DNA from: Candidatus Dechloromonas phosphorivorans
GTDB taxonomy: Bacteria > Pseudomonadota > Gammaproteobacteria > Burkholderiales > Rhodocyclaceae
DNA length: 64,000 nucleotides
NCBI GenBank assembly: GCA_016709495.1
Contig: JADJMS010000051.1
Location: 1-64,000, forward strand
Direction of reading: 5' to 3'
The notes beneath the pieces are model-generated. The model was not told where the DNA came from. It saw nothing but the letters and a program-made list of their open reading frames with translations, and did no database searches. The position numbers and the translations under genes are program-made. Positions 39,241 through 47,934 of this stretch are shown one piece after another (position 1 is the stretch's first letter; each line of letters starts with the position of its first letter).

Positions 39241-40381
39241 TTATTTTGTATATTCCCAGGCGCCTTGTTTGATTGTCACCATCACCCGCGCCCGCTGATC
39301 CAATCCCAGGTGATCCTGAGCGCTCATGTTAAATACACCGTGCGAGCCGGCCAGATTTTTGGTTGATTCCAGCGCATCGCGCAGGGCAGCACGGAAATTC
39401 GCGCGTACCAGGCTGCGCTTTCTTCAGTGCCACCGGCACTGCATTAGCCAGCAATAGCCCGGCATCCCAAGCGTAACCACCGAAAGCTGTGACGCTACCC
39501 TTGCCATTAGCTGCTTCATATTTGGATACATACTCGAGTGCCGATTTTTTGACCGGATTGTCGTTCGGCAACTGCGCGGCTACCAGCACCGGGCCGGAAG
39601 GCAGCACAGTTGCTTCGCAGTCCTTGCCGCAAACGCGCAGGAAATCGTTATTGGCGACGCCATGCGTCTGGTAAATGACGCCCTTGTAGCCTTTTTCCTT
39701 TAACGATTTTTGGGGCAGGGCGGCTGGCGTACCCGCGCCACCAATCAAGACAGCATCAGGCTTGGCAGAAAGCACTTTCAATACCTGACCGGTCACCGAG
39801 GTGTCGGCACGATTGAAGCGCTCGTTACCAACCAATTTGATCTTGCGTACTTCAGCGATCTTCGAGAACTCGTTCCACCAACCTTCGCCATAAGCATCGG
39901 AAAATCCAATATAGGCTACCGATTTGACGTTGTTGTTAGTCATATGCTCGACAATGGCAGTTGCCATCTGCGCATCATTTTGCGGTGTTTTGAAAACCCA
40001 CTTTTTCTTGTCGTCCATCGGCTCGACAATGCGCGCCGAGGCGGCCATCGAGATCATCGGCGTTTCACCTTCAGCGGCAACATCAACCATTGCCAGCGAA
40101 TTTGGCGTCGTGGTTGAGCCGATCACCACATCGACTTTGCTTTCGCTAATCAGTTTTTTGGCATTTTTTACCGCCGTCGTCGTATCCGACGCATCATCCA
40201 GGACGATGTAATTGACCTTCTGCCCGGCAATCGTTTTGGGCAGCAGATCAATGGTATTTTTCTCAGGAATTCCCAGTGAAGCAGCGGGCCCGGTAGCGGA
40301 CAGCGTTACCCCGACGTTGATATCAGCCAAAGCAGTTGCGGCGATAGCCGACAGCAGCGAAGCGAGTATTGTTTTCTTCAT
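39241..40381 (-). CDS. Periplasmic amino-acid-binding protein of the Leu/Ile/Val type, copy 2, frameshifted near its end
   Basis: About 380 residues with signal peptide MKKTILASLLSAIAATALA and mature start DINVGVTLSATGPAASLGIPEKN. It is a close paralogue of copy 1 over its whole length (shared segments include TPNSLAM, AGTPAALPQK, GVANNDFLRV and QLPNDNPVK), so a tandem duplication is evident. It differs by an extra cysteine pair (RVCGKDCEATVLP) that could form a disulfide. A frame change near 39395-39425 breaks the C-terminus, whose correct end (NLAGSHGVFNMSAQDHLGLD and RVMVTIKQGAWEYTK) is readable in another frame and stops at 39241. Confidence 0.92.
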
Positions 40382-40507
40382 TATTTGTCCCTCTCCAGTA
40401 AATCGATTGCACAAAGAGGAAACCCTATTACTAACGATGGTTTCCTGCAACTCCTCTGGTCAATAAGTGCGTGATAAAGTCCTGTTTTTCCTCCAACGGA
40501 CCTGACC

Positions 40508-41098
40508 ATGTTTTCCGGAATCATCGCGGCAGTGGGCCGCATTACACATCTCACCCCGCGCGAAGTGGGCTTTCGCCTGCATGTCGATGGCGGCGGGCTG
40601 GATCTTAGCAATGTCGCCCTTGGTGACTCAATTGCCCACAATGGCGTTTGTTTGACGGTGGTCGGCACCGAAGGCAACAGTTTCATGGTCGACGTTTCGC
40701 CGGAAACACTGTCCTGTTCCGTTGGACTCGATGCGCCCGGTCCGGTCAATCTGGAAAAGGCATTGCGCATGATGGATGTGATCGGCGGCCACCTGGTCTC
40801 CGGTCACGTCGACGGCGTCGGCGAAGTACTGCGCTTCGACCCGGTTGGCGATAACCGCCTGCTTGAGATCAGGGCCCCCAAGGAAATCGCCAAGTTCATC
40901 GCGCGCAAGGGCTCGATCACCGTCAATGGCACCAGCCTGACCACCAACGAAGTCAATGGCACCGATTTCACCATCAACCTGATTCCCCACACGCTTGAAA
41001 ATACAACGCTGTGTTACCTCAAAGCAGGAAGCCGGGTAAATCTTGAAATTGACCTGCTCGCGCGCTATTGCGAACGTCTGCTGAGCGCCGAGCGTTAA
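40508..41098 (+). CDS. ribE: Riboflavin synthase alpha chain
   Basis: Dismutes two lumazine molecules to riboflavin. The protein is 196 residues in two lumazine-binding barrels. It starts MFSGIIAAVGRITHL, the first repeat contains GDSIAHNGVCLTVV and the second KGSITVNGTSLTTNEV; GGHLVSGHVDGVGEV links them. No FMN riboswitch-like leader is visible in the short upstream region, and the other rib genes are not in the window. Confidence 0.95.
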   Translation: MFSGIIAAVGRITHLTPREVGFRLHVDGGGLDLSNVALGDSIAHNGVCLTVVGTEGNSFMVDVSPETLSCSVGLDAPGPVNLEKALRMMDVIGGHLVSGHVDGVGEVLRFDPVGDNRLLEIRAPKEIAKFIARKGSITVNGTSLTTNEVNGTDFTINLIPHTLENTTLCYLKAGSRVNLEIDLLARYCERLLSAER

Positions 41099-41121
41099 AA
41101 AACAGCACACCAGCCACGATC

Positions 41122-41640
41122 ATGAAAAACTTCATCGCCCTGCTATTTGCCTTATTTCTTGGCGGTTGCGCTTCATACAACGGTCGTGGCCTGCAACCAG
41201 GCATTAGTTATCTGGATGACATTCAACGCACCATGGGCGAACCTGCTATACGTTGGCGCGAAGCAAGTGGTGGCGAACGCCTGGCTTATCCGCGCGGCCC
41301 TTCAGGCTTTCATACTTTCATGCTGGAGACCGACAAGAACGGTTTATTGCTGAGTCTGGAAAACGTACTTGAGCCCAGGCATTTTGCTCGCCTGCGTGAA
41401 GGCATGACTCAGGACGAAGTACTGCGCATCATCGGTCCACCGCAACCGCACTGGACTGTCTATTTTGCAGCCCGCGACGAACTGGTTTGGGAATGGCGCT
41501 ACTGCGATGACTACGCAGAATCCGCACGATTCGACGTGTTGTTCGACAATACCAGCGGCAAATTACGAACCACCATGAGTCGTCCGGAAAGCACAGGCCT
41601 TCCATTTGGCCGAGATCGTCGGGAATGGTGTAGCCGCTAA
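41122..41640 (+). CDS. Outer-membrane lipoprotein with SmpA/OmlA-like repeats
   Basis: A 172-residue protein starting MKNFIALLFALFLGGCASYNG, a lipoprotein signal with lipobox LGGC. Two BamE/SmpA-like units are visible: GISYLDDIQRTMGEPAIRW and LREGMTQDEVLRIIGPPQPHW, each with the small-x-x-D-x-x-x-x-G-P pattern, followed by beta strands ending in W. It is not BamE itself (too long, two units). It follows ribE by 23 bases and its stop overlaps the end of the convergent gene. Confidence 0.8.
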   Translation: MKNFIALLFALFLGGCASYNGRGLQPGISYLDDIQRTMGEPAIRWREASGGERLAYPRGPSGFHTFMLETDKNGLLLSLENVLEPRHFARLREGMTQDEVLRIIGPPQPHWTVYFAARDELVWEWRYCDDYAESARFDVLFDNTSGKLRTTMSRPESTGLPFGRDRREWCSR

Positions 41641-42614
41641 TGAGCGGGAGAAGTGTTCAAGCACTTGGTCGATTTCAACGCCTGTAACCTGTTCACACTG
41701 TAACCATCCGCTGGCCGTTCAGAGCGTTTCAAGGCTGCCTCAATCGGCAACAACCAGCTGCAATCGAGCGCAGGATTCTCAAGCAAACGCTGAACGACAA
41801 AACTCTCATTGGTTTTGGTCATGATTTCCCGGATAACTTCAATTGGCGTCACCGGATTGCTGGCCAATGATCGATCCAATCCGTTGATCGTCGCCGGCCT
41901 CTGGTAAAGCTCCTTGAGAATTTCAGGTGGCGTGTTTGCGTGAGCAGCCAAAGCCTGAAAAAAATAGTCCGAATAGGCATGGGTTCGGTAAATTCGGACC
42001 AAGGTTTCAGCGCGGCAATTGGGATTACGTATCGCCGATAACGCAATCCCCAAATCCTCCGAGCGCGCCAGATGATCGAGTGCTTCAGCCGAAATATATC
42101 GGCTCTCCAGGATAGGCAACAAATGATTTCGGTCATCGGCATGTTTTTCGATCAGCGCATCGATCATTTCTGATTCGCGCCCCGGATTGTTGGCCAACGT
42201 TTCGGCAAGATTCGCCTTGTTTTTAGCTATCTCAACCAAGCTAGCCTGATATTTCGCATCCCTGCTCTCATTGAGTGCAATGCTATCGAAGCCTTGAAAA
42301 ATAAATACCGTTGGCACTGACAAAGAAGCCGCCAGACAAAACCAGCCAAAAGCTCGCCATCCCCAGCGCTCCGCCACACGTAAATTAGCAAATAGCCAGG
42401 CCATCACACCGGCAAACAAGCCATAGAAGGGCAAAAACAAAATACCAATGGCTGCCGTTGATGAGCGAGACTGAAAAATCGCCCAGATGCCGACCAACAT
42501 AACCAGCAGAAACGCACTCAATGCCCAGCCGAATCCGCGCCAGCGCTTTTTCAGCAGCAAATAGATAGCGCCACCAACGATCACCAACAGCAGAATCAGA
42601 AACAAAAAGCGCAT
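41637..42614 (-). CDS. Inner-membrane protein with leucine-rich-variant-like repeats
   Basis: About 325 residues from MRFLFLILLLVIVGGAIYLLL. Four hydrophobic segments occupy residues 1-110. The C-terminal part is made of repeats of about 24 residues of the type N-P-x-T-P-x-E-x-I/L-x-x-L (SNPVTPIEVIREI, HANTPPEILKELY, RNPNCRAETLVRIY), resembling LRV or antitoxin-like helical repeats. Function unknown. It is separated from yihY by 20 bases, and the two may be co-transcribed. Confidence 0.65.
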   Translation of the reverse strand: MRFLFLILLLVIVGGAIYLLLKKRWRGFGWALSAFLLVMLVGIWAIFQSRSSTAAIGILFLPFYGLFAGVMAWLFANLRVAERWGWRAFGWFCLAASLSVPTVFIFQGFDSIALNESRDAKYQASLVEIAKNKANLAETLANNPGRESEMIDALIEKHADDRNHLLPILESRYISAEALDHLARSEDLGIALSAIRNPNCRAETLVRIYRTHAYSDYFFQALAAHANTPPEILKELYQRPATINGLDRSLASNPVTPIEVIREIMTKTNESFVVQRLLENPALDCSWLLPIEAALKRSERPADGYSVNRLQALKSTKCLNTSPAH

Positions 42615-42633
42615 CTGTACCGACCTTCCCAAT

Positions 42634-43523
42634 CATTTGCTCATGGCATCTAGCGCAGGCAACACGGCTTGCTCCCAATTTTTCGTATTCTGCAATCACC
42701 TGAGCGCCAAGGAGCAGTAACGTCGCAGCGAATTCCATACTCAGCAAAACAACGACCGAAGTCGTCAGCGAGCCATAAACAATGCTGGCTTTGGATATCG
42801 ACGTGAAATACCAGCTTAGGCCATGCCGCGTCGCCTCCCAAAGCAAGGCTGCCGTGAAACCGCCAAACAGCGCATGGCGCAGTCGGGTATTGCCAACCGG
42901 CATGATCATGTAAAGCGCAGCAAAAATCAGTGTTTCGACACTAAGCCCAAGCAGGTAGCGCACCGGAGCTGACAATCCCATAAGCGACCAACTCTGCCCA
43001 AATAGTTGAATGTTTTCTTCCGCCAGTGTCTGCACTGCGATACCGAGCCCGAAACAAACTAGAGCAAAATAACCAGAGAAAACACAAACATATATGGGAG
43101 AACAGCGGAAATCAGGGCGTGTCGTTTTTGACCAGCATGGCGATGAGCAAAAATCACTGCCATCGCCTTTTCAACGACAGCAAAAGCCAGGGAGCTGAAA
43201 AAAAGCATCGTAATGAAAAGCACGGCACCAATAGCAGCGCGGCTCTCCAAAAAGCGTGAAATGTCGCTGAGCACTGCCGATGACTGATTTGGTACCAACC
43301 ATTCCAGATAATGCGTTAGCGTCTCGATCAGTAGCGCCTGATCAACCAGATGCGAAAGCAGAATAACGGACAGAATCAACAACGGCACGAGCGATAACAG
43401 CGCGTAGTAGGCAATCGCTCCCGCCAGCAACAATCCCTGATTAGCTGCGAAACCACGCAGTACGCGCCAGACGAAACCAACAGGATGAAGTATTACCTGC
43501 CGGGCAGAAGGGCTAATAATCAC
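42634..43523 (-). CDS. YihY/BrkB family inner-membrane protein, frameshifted
   Basis: About 296 residues with six membrane helices. The N-terminal FAANQGLLLAGAIAYYALLSLVPLLILSV is the family signature (formerly mis-assigned as RNase BN), and RHALFGGFTAALLWEATRHGLSWYF is conserved in the second half. Frame changes near 43065 and 42671 (GAAAAATTGG) divide it; the true end reads NWEQAVLPALDAMSK with stop at 42634. Function unknown; some relatives affect virulence or polymer export. Confidence 0.85.
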
Positions 43524-43538
43524 GGTTGTGGGGCGAGG

Positions 43539-44156
43539 TTAATTGCTCTGTTTCCACTGCGCGTAAGAGATCCGTGCAATATCAAAGCGGTCGGTGGTTC
43601 GACAGTAAACCGACGGAGAGCCAAGTCGGCCAATCGGGGAAAAGTTATTGATATGAAGGCGTGGGCCAACCAGATGATCGGCTACGTGAAACATCACAAC
43701 TTCGCCAACGAATAGCGTATTGGCGCCCAGTTGTTGAGTGCTGAACAACGTGCACTCAAGACTGACCTGGGCCTCAGTCACCCGTGGGGTTTTGATGCGC
43801 ACCGAGGGCGCTGCATGCAGCCCTGCGGCCTCAAGCTCACCCACCTCCGCCGGGAAATCTGCGGCTGAGATATTCATGGCGTTAAATAACTCCTCGGTGA
43901 CCATATTGACCACGAACTCACCACTGGCCTGAATATTGTTTGCCGTGTCCTTGGGTTGCCCCAACTCGTTGTTGGCTACGCTGAAGATCACATACAAAGG
44001 ATCGGCACCGACTGCATTAAAAAAGCTGAACGGCGCCAAATTGATCACACCGCTCGGGCTTTGACTGGTAATCCAGGCAATGGGGCGTGGAATCACCAAA
44101 TTGGTCAGCAGTTTGTAGTTATCAGCTTTTGACTGAAGGGCAGGATCGATTTGCAT
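43539..44156 (-). CDS. Flavin reductase-like FMN-binding split-barrel protein
   Basis: A 205-residue protein from MQIDPALQSKADNYKLLTNLVIPRPIAWITSQ. IPRPIAWITS, APFSFFNAVGADPLYVIFS and GEFVVNMV are the pattern of the DIM6/NTAB-type flavin reductase family (FMN-binding, often an NADH:FMN oxidoreductase partner of a monooxygenase). An in-frame codon at 44213 is possible but would put the start inside the ssrA terminator, so the start at 44156 is preferred. No monooxygenase is adjacent. Confidence 0.88.
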   Translation of the reverse strand: MQIDPALQSKADNYKLLTNLVIPRPIAWITSQSPSGVINLAPFSFFNAVGADPLYVIFSVANNELGQPKDTANNIQASGEFVVNMVTEELFNAMNISAADFPAEVGELEAAGLHAAPSVRIKTPRVTEAQVSLECTLFSTQQLGANTLFVGEVVMFHVADHLVGPRLHINNFSPIGRLGSPSVYCRTTDRFDIARISYAQWKQSN

Positions 44157-44202
44157 GCACGTTACTTTCAGAAGACTCAAATCAGCATGGCACACCGGCA
44201 AG

Positions 44203-44233
44203 AAAAAACCCACTGATTTCTCAGTGGGTTTTT
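44203..44233 (-). terminator. Rho-independent terminator of ssrA
   Basis: In the minus strand AACCCACTGA-GAAA-TCAGTGGGTT followed by TTTT forms a 10-bp stem with a GAAA loop and U-run, placed nine bases after the tmRNA CCA end. Confidence 0.9.
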
Positions 44234-44242
44234 AAATGGTGA

Positions 44243-44604
44243 TGGTGGAGGCGGGGGGGATCGAACCCCCGTCCGCAAGTCCTACACAGGCAGATCTACA
44301 TACTTAGTCCGGTCAATTTGGGTTTAACCTTTGCGCGCCGGCCGAACAGGCTCGCTTCAGGCGATCCGCTTAATTTTCGAGGTCTGCCGCGCGGCATTAC
44401 AGACCCTTATCTGACGTATATGACACTGCCTCCAGTTGCCTGGTCCGGTCCATCAGAGTACCGGTGCAGCGCCAGCCGCTTAAGCGGCTAGTGCGAATTG
44501 TTCGTCGTTGGCGTTTGTAAAGTTTCCAGATGTATTTACGAGGTGACTGGTCCTCGGTATGCACTGTTCTGATTCGCAACCCACGTCGAAGCCATGTCGC
44601 CCCC
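44243..44604 (-). ncRNA. ssrA: Transfer-messenger RNA (tmRNA)
   Basis: Rescues stalled ribosomes with SmpB. The minus strand begins GGGGGCGACATGGCTTCGAC, the standard 5' acceptor arm, and ends in a T-arm GGTTCGATCCCCCC and GCCTCCACCA, so the CCA is encoded. The tag frame reads (A)ANDEQFALAA-stop at about 44482-44514 on the minus strand. One-piece form, 362 nt. It is followed by a clear terminator. Confidence 0.96.
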
Positions 44605-44952
44605 ACGTTTACCGCCACCCTCAGATCGATAGCGGTAATGAAGTTCAGATTCTACGCTATTGCAATCATTCGGTCACGATGGTGATTTTTCGCAGTAACA
44701 ACCAGAAAACAGGAATCGCCTGGCATTTAAACAACAAATCAACCGTGGCATTTTGCCGCACCAAACTGAATATCGAGCACCAATAATTTATGAGAAATCC
44801 ATTTTTATTCAGTTGGTTACTGTAAAAAATTTTGACCACACGGCTTCTGCTGCGACATCTTGTCACATTCTCACCAAAGTTATACCCCGCTACAGTCCGC
44901 GCAAATTTAAATAAGTGAGCATGGTGCTCACAGGCTAATCGAGGGGTTCCTG
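44605..44952. other. AT-rich intergenic region between ssrA and the first TonB receptor gene
   Basis: No gene of its own is credible. It must hold the ssrA promoter (leftward) near 44610-44660 and, to the right, a 17-bp palindrome at 44851-44867 with -10-like hexamers downstream, for the metal-receptor operon. GAGGGG shortly before 44953 serves as RBS. Confidence 0.6.
44851..44867 (+). promoter_or_regulatory. Site A: 17-bp palindromic operator-like sequence before TonB receptor 1
   Basis: TGCGACA-TCT-TGTCACA, one mismatch to the palindrome shared across the metal island (TGCGACA-N3-TGTCGCA). A TACAGT -10-like hexamer is centred about 34 bases downstream (44891-44896), the same spacing as at the other sites. 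Activator-type position relative to the inferred start is inference. Confidence 0.6.
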
Positions 44953-47028
44953 ATGTTTCAGCTTTCGCCGGTTACAAAACGACTATCCATTGCATTTTCC
45001 TTGAGTTTCCCGCTGATGCTTCATGCAGCCGATGATCGCAAGTTGTCCGAAATGGTTGTTACCGCAACCAAGACTGAACGCAGCATCAAGGAAGTGTCAT
45101 CCGCGGTGACAGTCATTGACAGAGAGCGGATCGAAAAATCCGGCGCCACCACGGTTGATCAGGTGCTGCAAGGCGTGCCAGGCGTTTATGCGGCACGTAT
45201 GGATGCTTCGTCACCGAACCGGATTGCTCAAACCTATGTGCGCGGGCTGCCGGGCAACGGACGTAGCCTGGTTTTGATCGATGACATTCCGATGAATGTT
45301 CAGTACGACAGCCAGGTGGACTGGTCTCAACTCGGAACTTCTGACGTCGAGCGCATTGAAGTGGTTCGTGGTGCCGGTTCAGCACTTTACGGCAACCACG
45401 CGATGGGTGGCGTCATCAATATCATTTCGAAAGTGCCTGCCCCCGGTTTGCATGGGCGCGGCGAAGTTGATTTTGGAAGCCTTAATACCAAACGCGCAGC
45501 AGGCTTTATGTCCTATCGTGGGGAAAGCAGTGGATTAGCTCTCTCTGCTGCGTATCTCGAAAGCGACGGCTACAACATGTGGCGCCCGGACACCAGCACC
45601 ACCTCAGTGCCATTATCTCAGCGAGCCAAAACCGGCACCGAAAAAACGACCGTCGGGGCAAAATTCTTTCATGAAATTGACAACGCCAACTTACTCGATT
45701 TCAATTTTTCGTACCTCCGTGACGTAGCCACCGGTCTCTACAACATTCCCGACTACAACGCACAGGATCGTGAGCAATATCTAGGTTCAGCACGTTACCG
45801 TCACTTCGGTGAATCGTCCGAAACAACCCTCGTGCTTTATACCCGAATTGGCAAAATGGATGCTGATAGCGCCAACGGACCTGGCTGCGTAACGGATGGC
45901 TGTACCACCACCTCCGTTCCAAGAACCAATAACGCAATCCGCGGTGCAACCTTGATTGCCTATCGTGGCGTCTTCGATGACAAAGAAACAGGCATCCGCG
46001 CCCAAACCAGCCACAAGATTGGTTCCAACCAAAAATTGACATTCGGTGGTGAATACTCGGATGGCGGAGTGACCGTAACCAACAGCTATCCTGCAGAAGT
46101 CGGGCGCGAGCAGGTAACCAAGGGGAATGTAACAAGAACCGGTCTGTTCATTCAGGACGAAATCAAGTTTGGTGCGCTCAACATCGATCTAGCCGGCCGC
46201 TGGGATCGCTGGCAGACCAGCGGCACCTTCAGTGACACCAAAAAATCATTTCCAGGGCAAGGCACTTGGGATGAGCGCTCGGATACGGCGTTCTCTCCCA
46301 AAGGCGGCCTTTCATATCGAATTATCGATGACCTGATCGTGCGCGGCTCAATTGGCAAATCATTCAACACGCCAGATGCTTCACAGCTCTATGGTAATAG
46401 TCGGCGTAGCGGCACCACCGTCGCTTATGGCAATCCTTTGCTCGAACCGGAAAAAGCACTTTCCAGAGACATCGGCCTTGATTACTACTTTGGCAAAAAA
46501 GCCTATGTGAAATCGACGTATTACTACACGACCGCAGAAGACTTCATCTCAACAATCCAGCGCGCCGGCGCCATTCCCGGCACGACCGACAAGGTCAACT
46601 ACGGTGGTGTTCGCGCCAAAGGATTTGAATTTGAAGGCATGTGGCGTGCCACCGATTTCGTCACGCTTTACGCCAGCTATACGCTCAACGATTCAATCAT
46701 CACCAAGTACAGCCAAAGCACCGCCCTTGAAGGCAAGCAACTGACCAATGTTCCCAAACATCAGGGCCATTTCCGCGCTGACTTCACCCTGCCTTTTGGG
46801 CTAACCGCCTTTGGTGTGGTCAATTATGTTGGCGACCGTTTCTCCAACGAAGCCAATACAACGCTGTATCGCGGTTACACCACTTACGATGCCGGCCTGA
46901 CCAAAACCCTTTACAAGGATGTCACGGCGCGCCTGACCTTGATCAACCTCACTGACAAGCAGTACGAGGGAATTGGCTACATCGCACCTGGTTTCACCGT
47001 CAGCGGTGGCATCGTTGCCAAATTCTGA
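44953..47028 (+). CDS. TonB-dependent outer-membrane receptor 1
   Basis: A 691-residue receptor with signal peptide ending MLHAA. The plug domain has EMVVTATKTERSIKEVSSAVTVIDRERIEKSG (TonB-box-like start) and LIDDIPMNVQ, VERIEVVRGAGSALYGNHAMGGVINIISK. The 22-strand barrel follows and ends with ...GFTVSGGIVAKF, a C-terminal Phe for BAM insertion. The plug resembles CirA/BtuB/FepA-type receptors, so ligand type cannot be told from sequence. A cysteine loop GPGCVTDGCTTTS lies in an extracellular loop. First gene of an operon with the DUF4198-like protein, polyferredoxin and SafE-like protein, which suggests a metal or metal-chelate ligand. Confidence 0.93.
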   Translation: MFQLSPVTKRLSIAFSLSFPLMLHAADDRKLSEMVVTATKTERSIKEVSSAVTVIDRERIEKSGATTVDQVLQGVPGVYAARMDASSPNRIAQTYVRGLPGNGRSLVLIDDIPMNVQYDSQVDWSQLGTSDVERIEVVRGAGSALYGNHAMGGVINIISKVPAPGLHGRGEVDFGSLNTKRAAGFMSYRGESSGLALSAAYLESDGYNMWRPDTSTTSVPLSQRAKTGTEKTTVGAKFFHEIDNANLLDFNFSYLRDVATGLYNIPDYNAQDREQYLGSARYRHFGESSETTLVLYTRIGKMDADSANGPGCVTDGCTTTSVPRTNNAIRGATLIAYRGVFDDKETGIRAQTSHKIGSNQKLTFGGEYSDGGVTVTNSYPAEVGREQVTKGNVTRTGLFIQDEIKFGALNIDLAGRWDRWQTSGTFSDTKKSFPGQGTWDERSDTAFSPKGGLSYRIIDDLIVRGSIGKSFNTPDASQLYGNSRRSGTTVAYGNPLLEPEKALSRDIGLDYYFGKKAYVKSTYYYTTAEDFISTIQRAGAIPGTTDKVNYGGVRAKGFEFEGMWRATDFVTLYASYTLNDSIITKYSQSTALEGKQLTNVPKHQGHFRADFTLPFGLTAFGVVNYVGDRFSNEANTTLYRGYTTYDAGLTKTLYKDVTARLTLINLTDKQYEGIGYIAPGFTVSGGIVAKF

Positions 47029-47049
47029 TTCACGCTCGCAGGAGGCAAA

Positions 47050-47934
47050 ATGTTACGGTCAACGCGAAAATTGAGTCAAAAACTCTTACCGCTCAGCGGA
47101 TTTCTATTGGGCTTCACACTATTCACAGCGCCATCCTGGGCTGATGAATCACACGTTGCAGCAAATCCTGCAAGCCTGTCGCCAAGACCAGCTCCTGAAA
47201 AGTTCTGGACCGAGCTACCGGCAATAGCCCCGGGTGGCCCACGAGCGGAGCGCGGGACGGTTAGTCTGAGTGCTCGCAATATCAACACAACCGAACTGCT
47301 GGTCTTTAACCCCAACGAACCTGAAAAACCTGCACATCTGATTCTCGATGGCGGTCGCTGGCTGGCTGCCCCCTCCAGCCCGGACAAGGGTGGCCATCAT
47401 TGGCTAAGCACTCGTGAAAGCAACGGCAATAAGGTCATTACAGCATCGACCGCATGGAGCTTTCCAGCCAAAGGCGATGCGCCAACCAAACTGCTCAAAC
47501 AAAACAAGGGTGGATTGGAGATTGTTCCTGATCACTTGCCAGAACACGGCGGCATGCGCGAAGGTGAAGATTGGACGTTTCATGTCCGCTTTGATGGCAA
47601 ACCGCTCCCTGGTGCACTGGTTCGATTCGAAACCGAATCCGGCACAAAGTCACGGGTTGTCACGGATGGCAATGGCGTAGCAAAAATCGCTTTCCCGCGC
47701 GACATTGATCCGGCGGCTATCGACCCGAAAAATGGAGCTACCCGAACCCGCCAAGGCTTCGTTCTCGCCACCGAGTACCAGCAAGGCGAAATCAAGCACC
47801 AGACCGCTTTCAATTACTTTTACTTCCCAGATCTGATGCGCGAACGGAATCTTTCTGCCGGTTTTGGCTTTCTCGCTTTCGGCATGCTCCTTGCCCTTCC
47901 CCTCTTGCGTCGCAAGGAGTCTACGCATGACTGA
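47050..47934 (+). CDS. DUF4198-like periplasmic protein with C-terminal membrane anchor
   Basis: A 294-residue protein. Signal peptide within MLRSTRKLSQKLLPLSGFLL...PSWA, an Ig-like beta region, then LEIVPDHLPEHGGMREGEDWTFHVRFDGKPLPGALVRFET and TDGNGVAKIAFP, the pattern of DUF4198 (periplasmic components of nickel/cobalt-type uptake). The C-terminus SAGFGFLAFGMLLALPLLRRKEST is one membrane helix with positive stop-transfer. It lies 21 bases after the TonB receptor and overlaps the polyferredoxin start by eight bases. Its start codon directly abuts a motif copy (47052-47063). Its precise role is unknown. Confidence 0.7.
   Translation: MLRSTRKLSQKLLPLSGFLLGFTLFTAPSWADESHVAANPASLSPRPAPEKFWTELPAIAPGGPRAERGTVSLSARNINTTELLVFNPNEPEKPAHLILDGGRWLAAPSSPDKGGHHWLSTRESNGNKVITASTAWSFPAKGDAPTKLLKQNKGGLEIVPDHLPEHGGMREGEDWTFHVRFDGKPLPGALVRFETESGTKSRVVTDGNGVAKIAFPRDIDPAAIDPKNGATRTRQGFVLATEYQQGEIKHQTAFNYFYFPDLMRERNLSAGFGFLAFGMLLALPLLRRKESTHD
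47052..47063 (-). repeat. Dispersed 12-bp motif copy, exact, at a start codon
   Basis: GTTGACCGTAAC on minus, preceded by ATTTTCGC. On the plus strand it begins at the G of the proposed ATG start of the DUF4198-like gene, so the first codons after Met (L-R-S-T) are the motif. Confidence 0.8.

Noticed and set aside
40382..40507. Possible FMN riboswitch before ribE
   Set aside because: The leader is only about 60-120 bases and lacks any recognisable RFN-element pairing blocks.
43021..43260. Plus-strand open frame of 77 residues
   Set aside because: Antisense to the YihY-family gene and without family-like features.
46070..46081. GTGACCGTAACC in TonB receptor 1
   Set aside because: Ten of twelve bases match, but it encodes ordinary beta-strand residues V-T-V-T and lacks the flanks; left out of the count.
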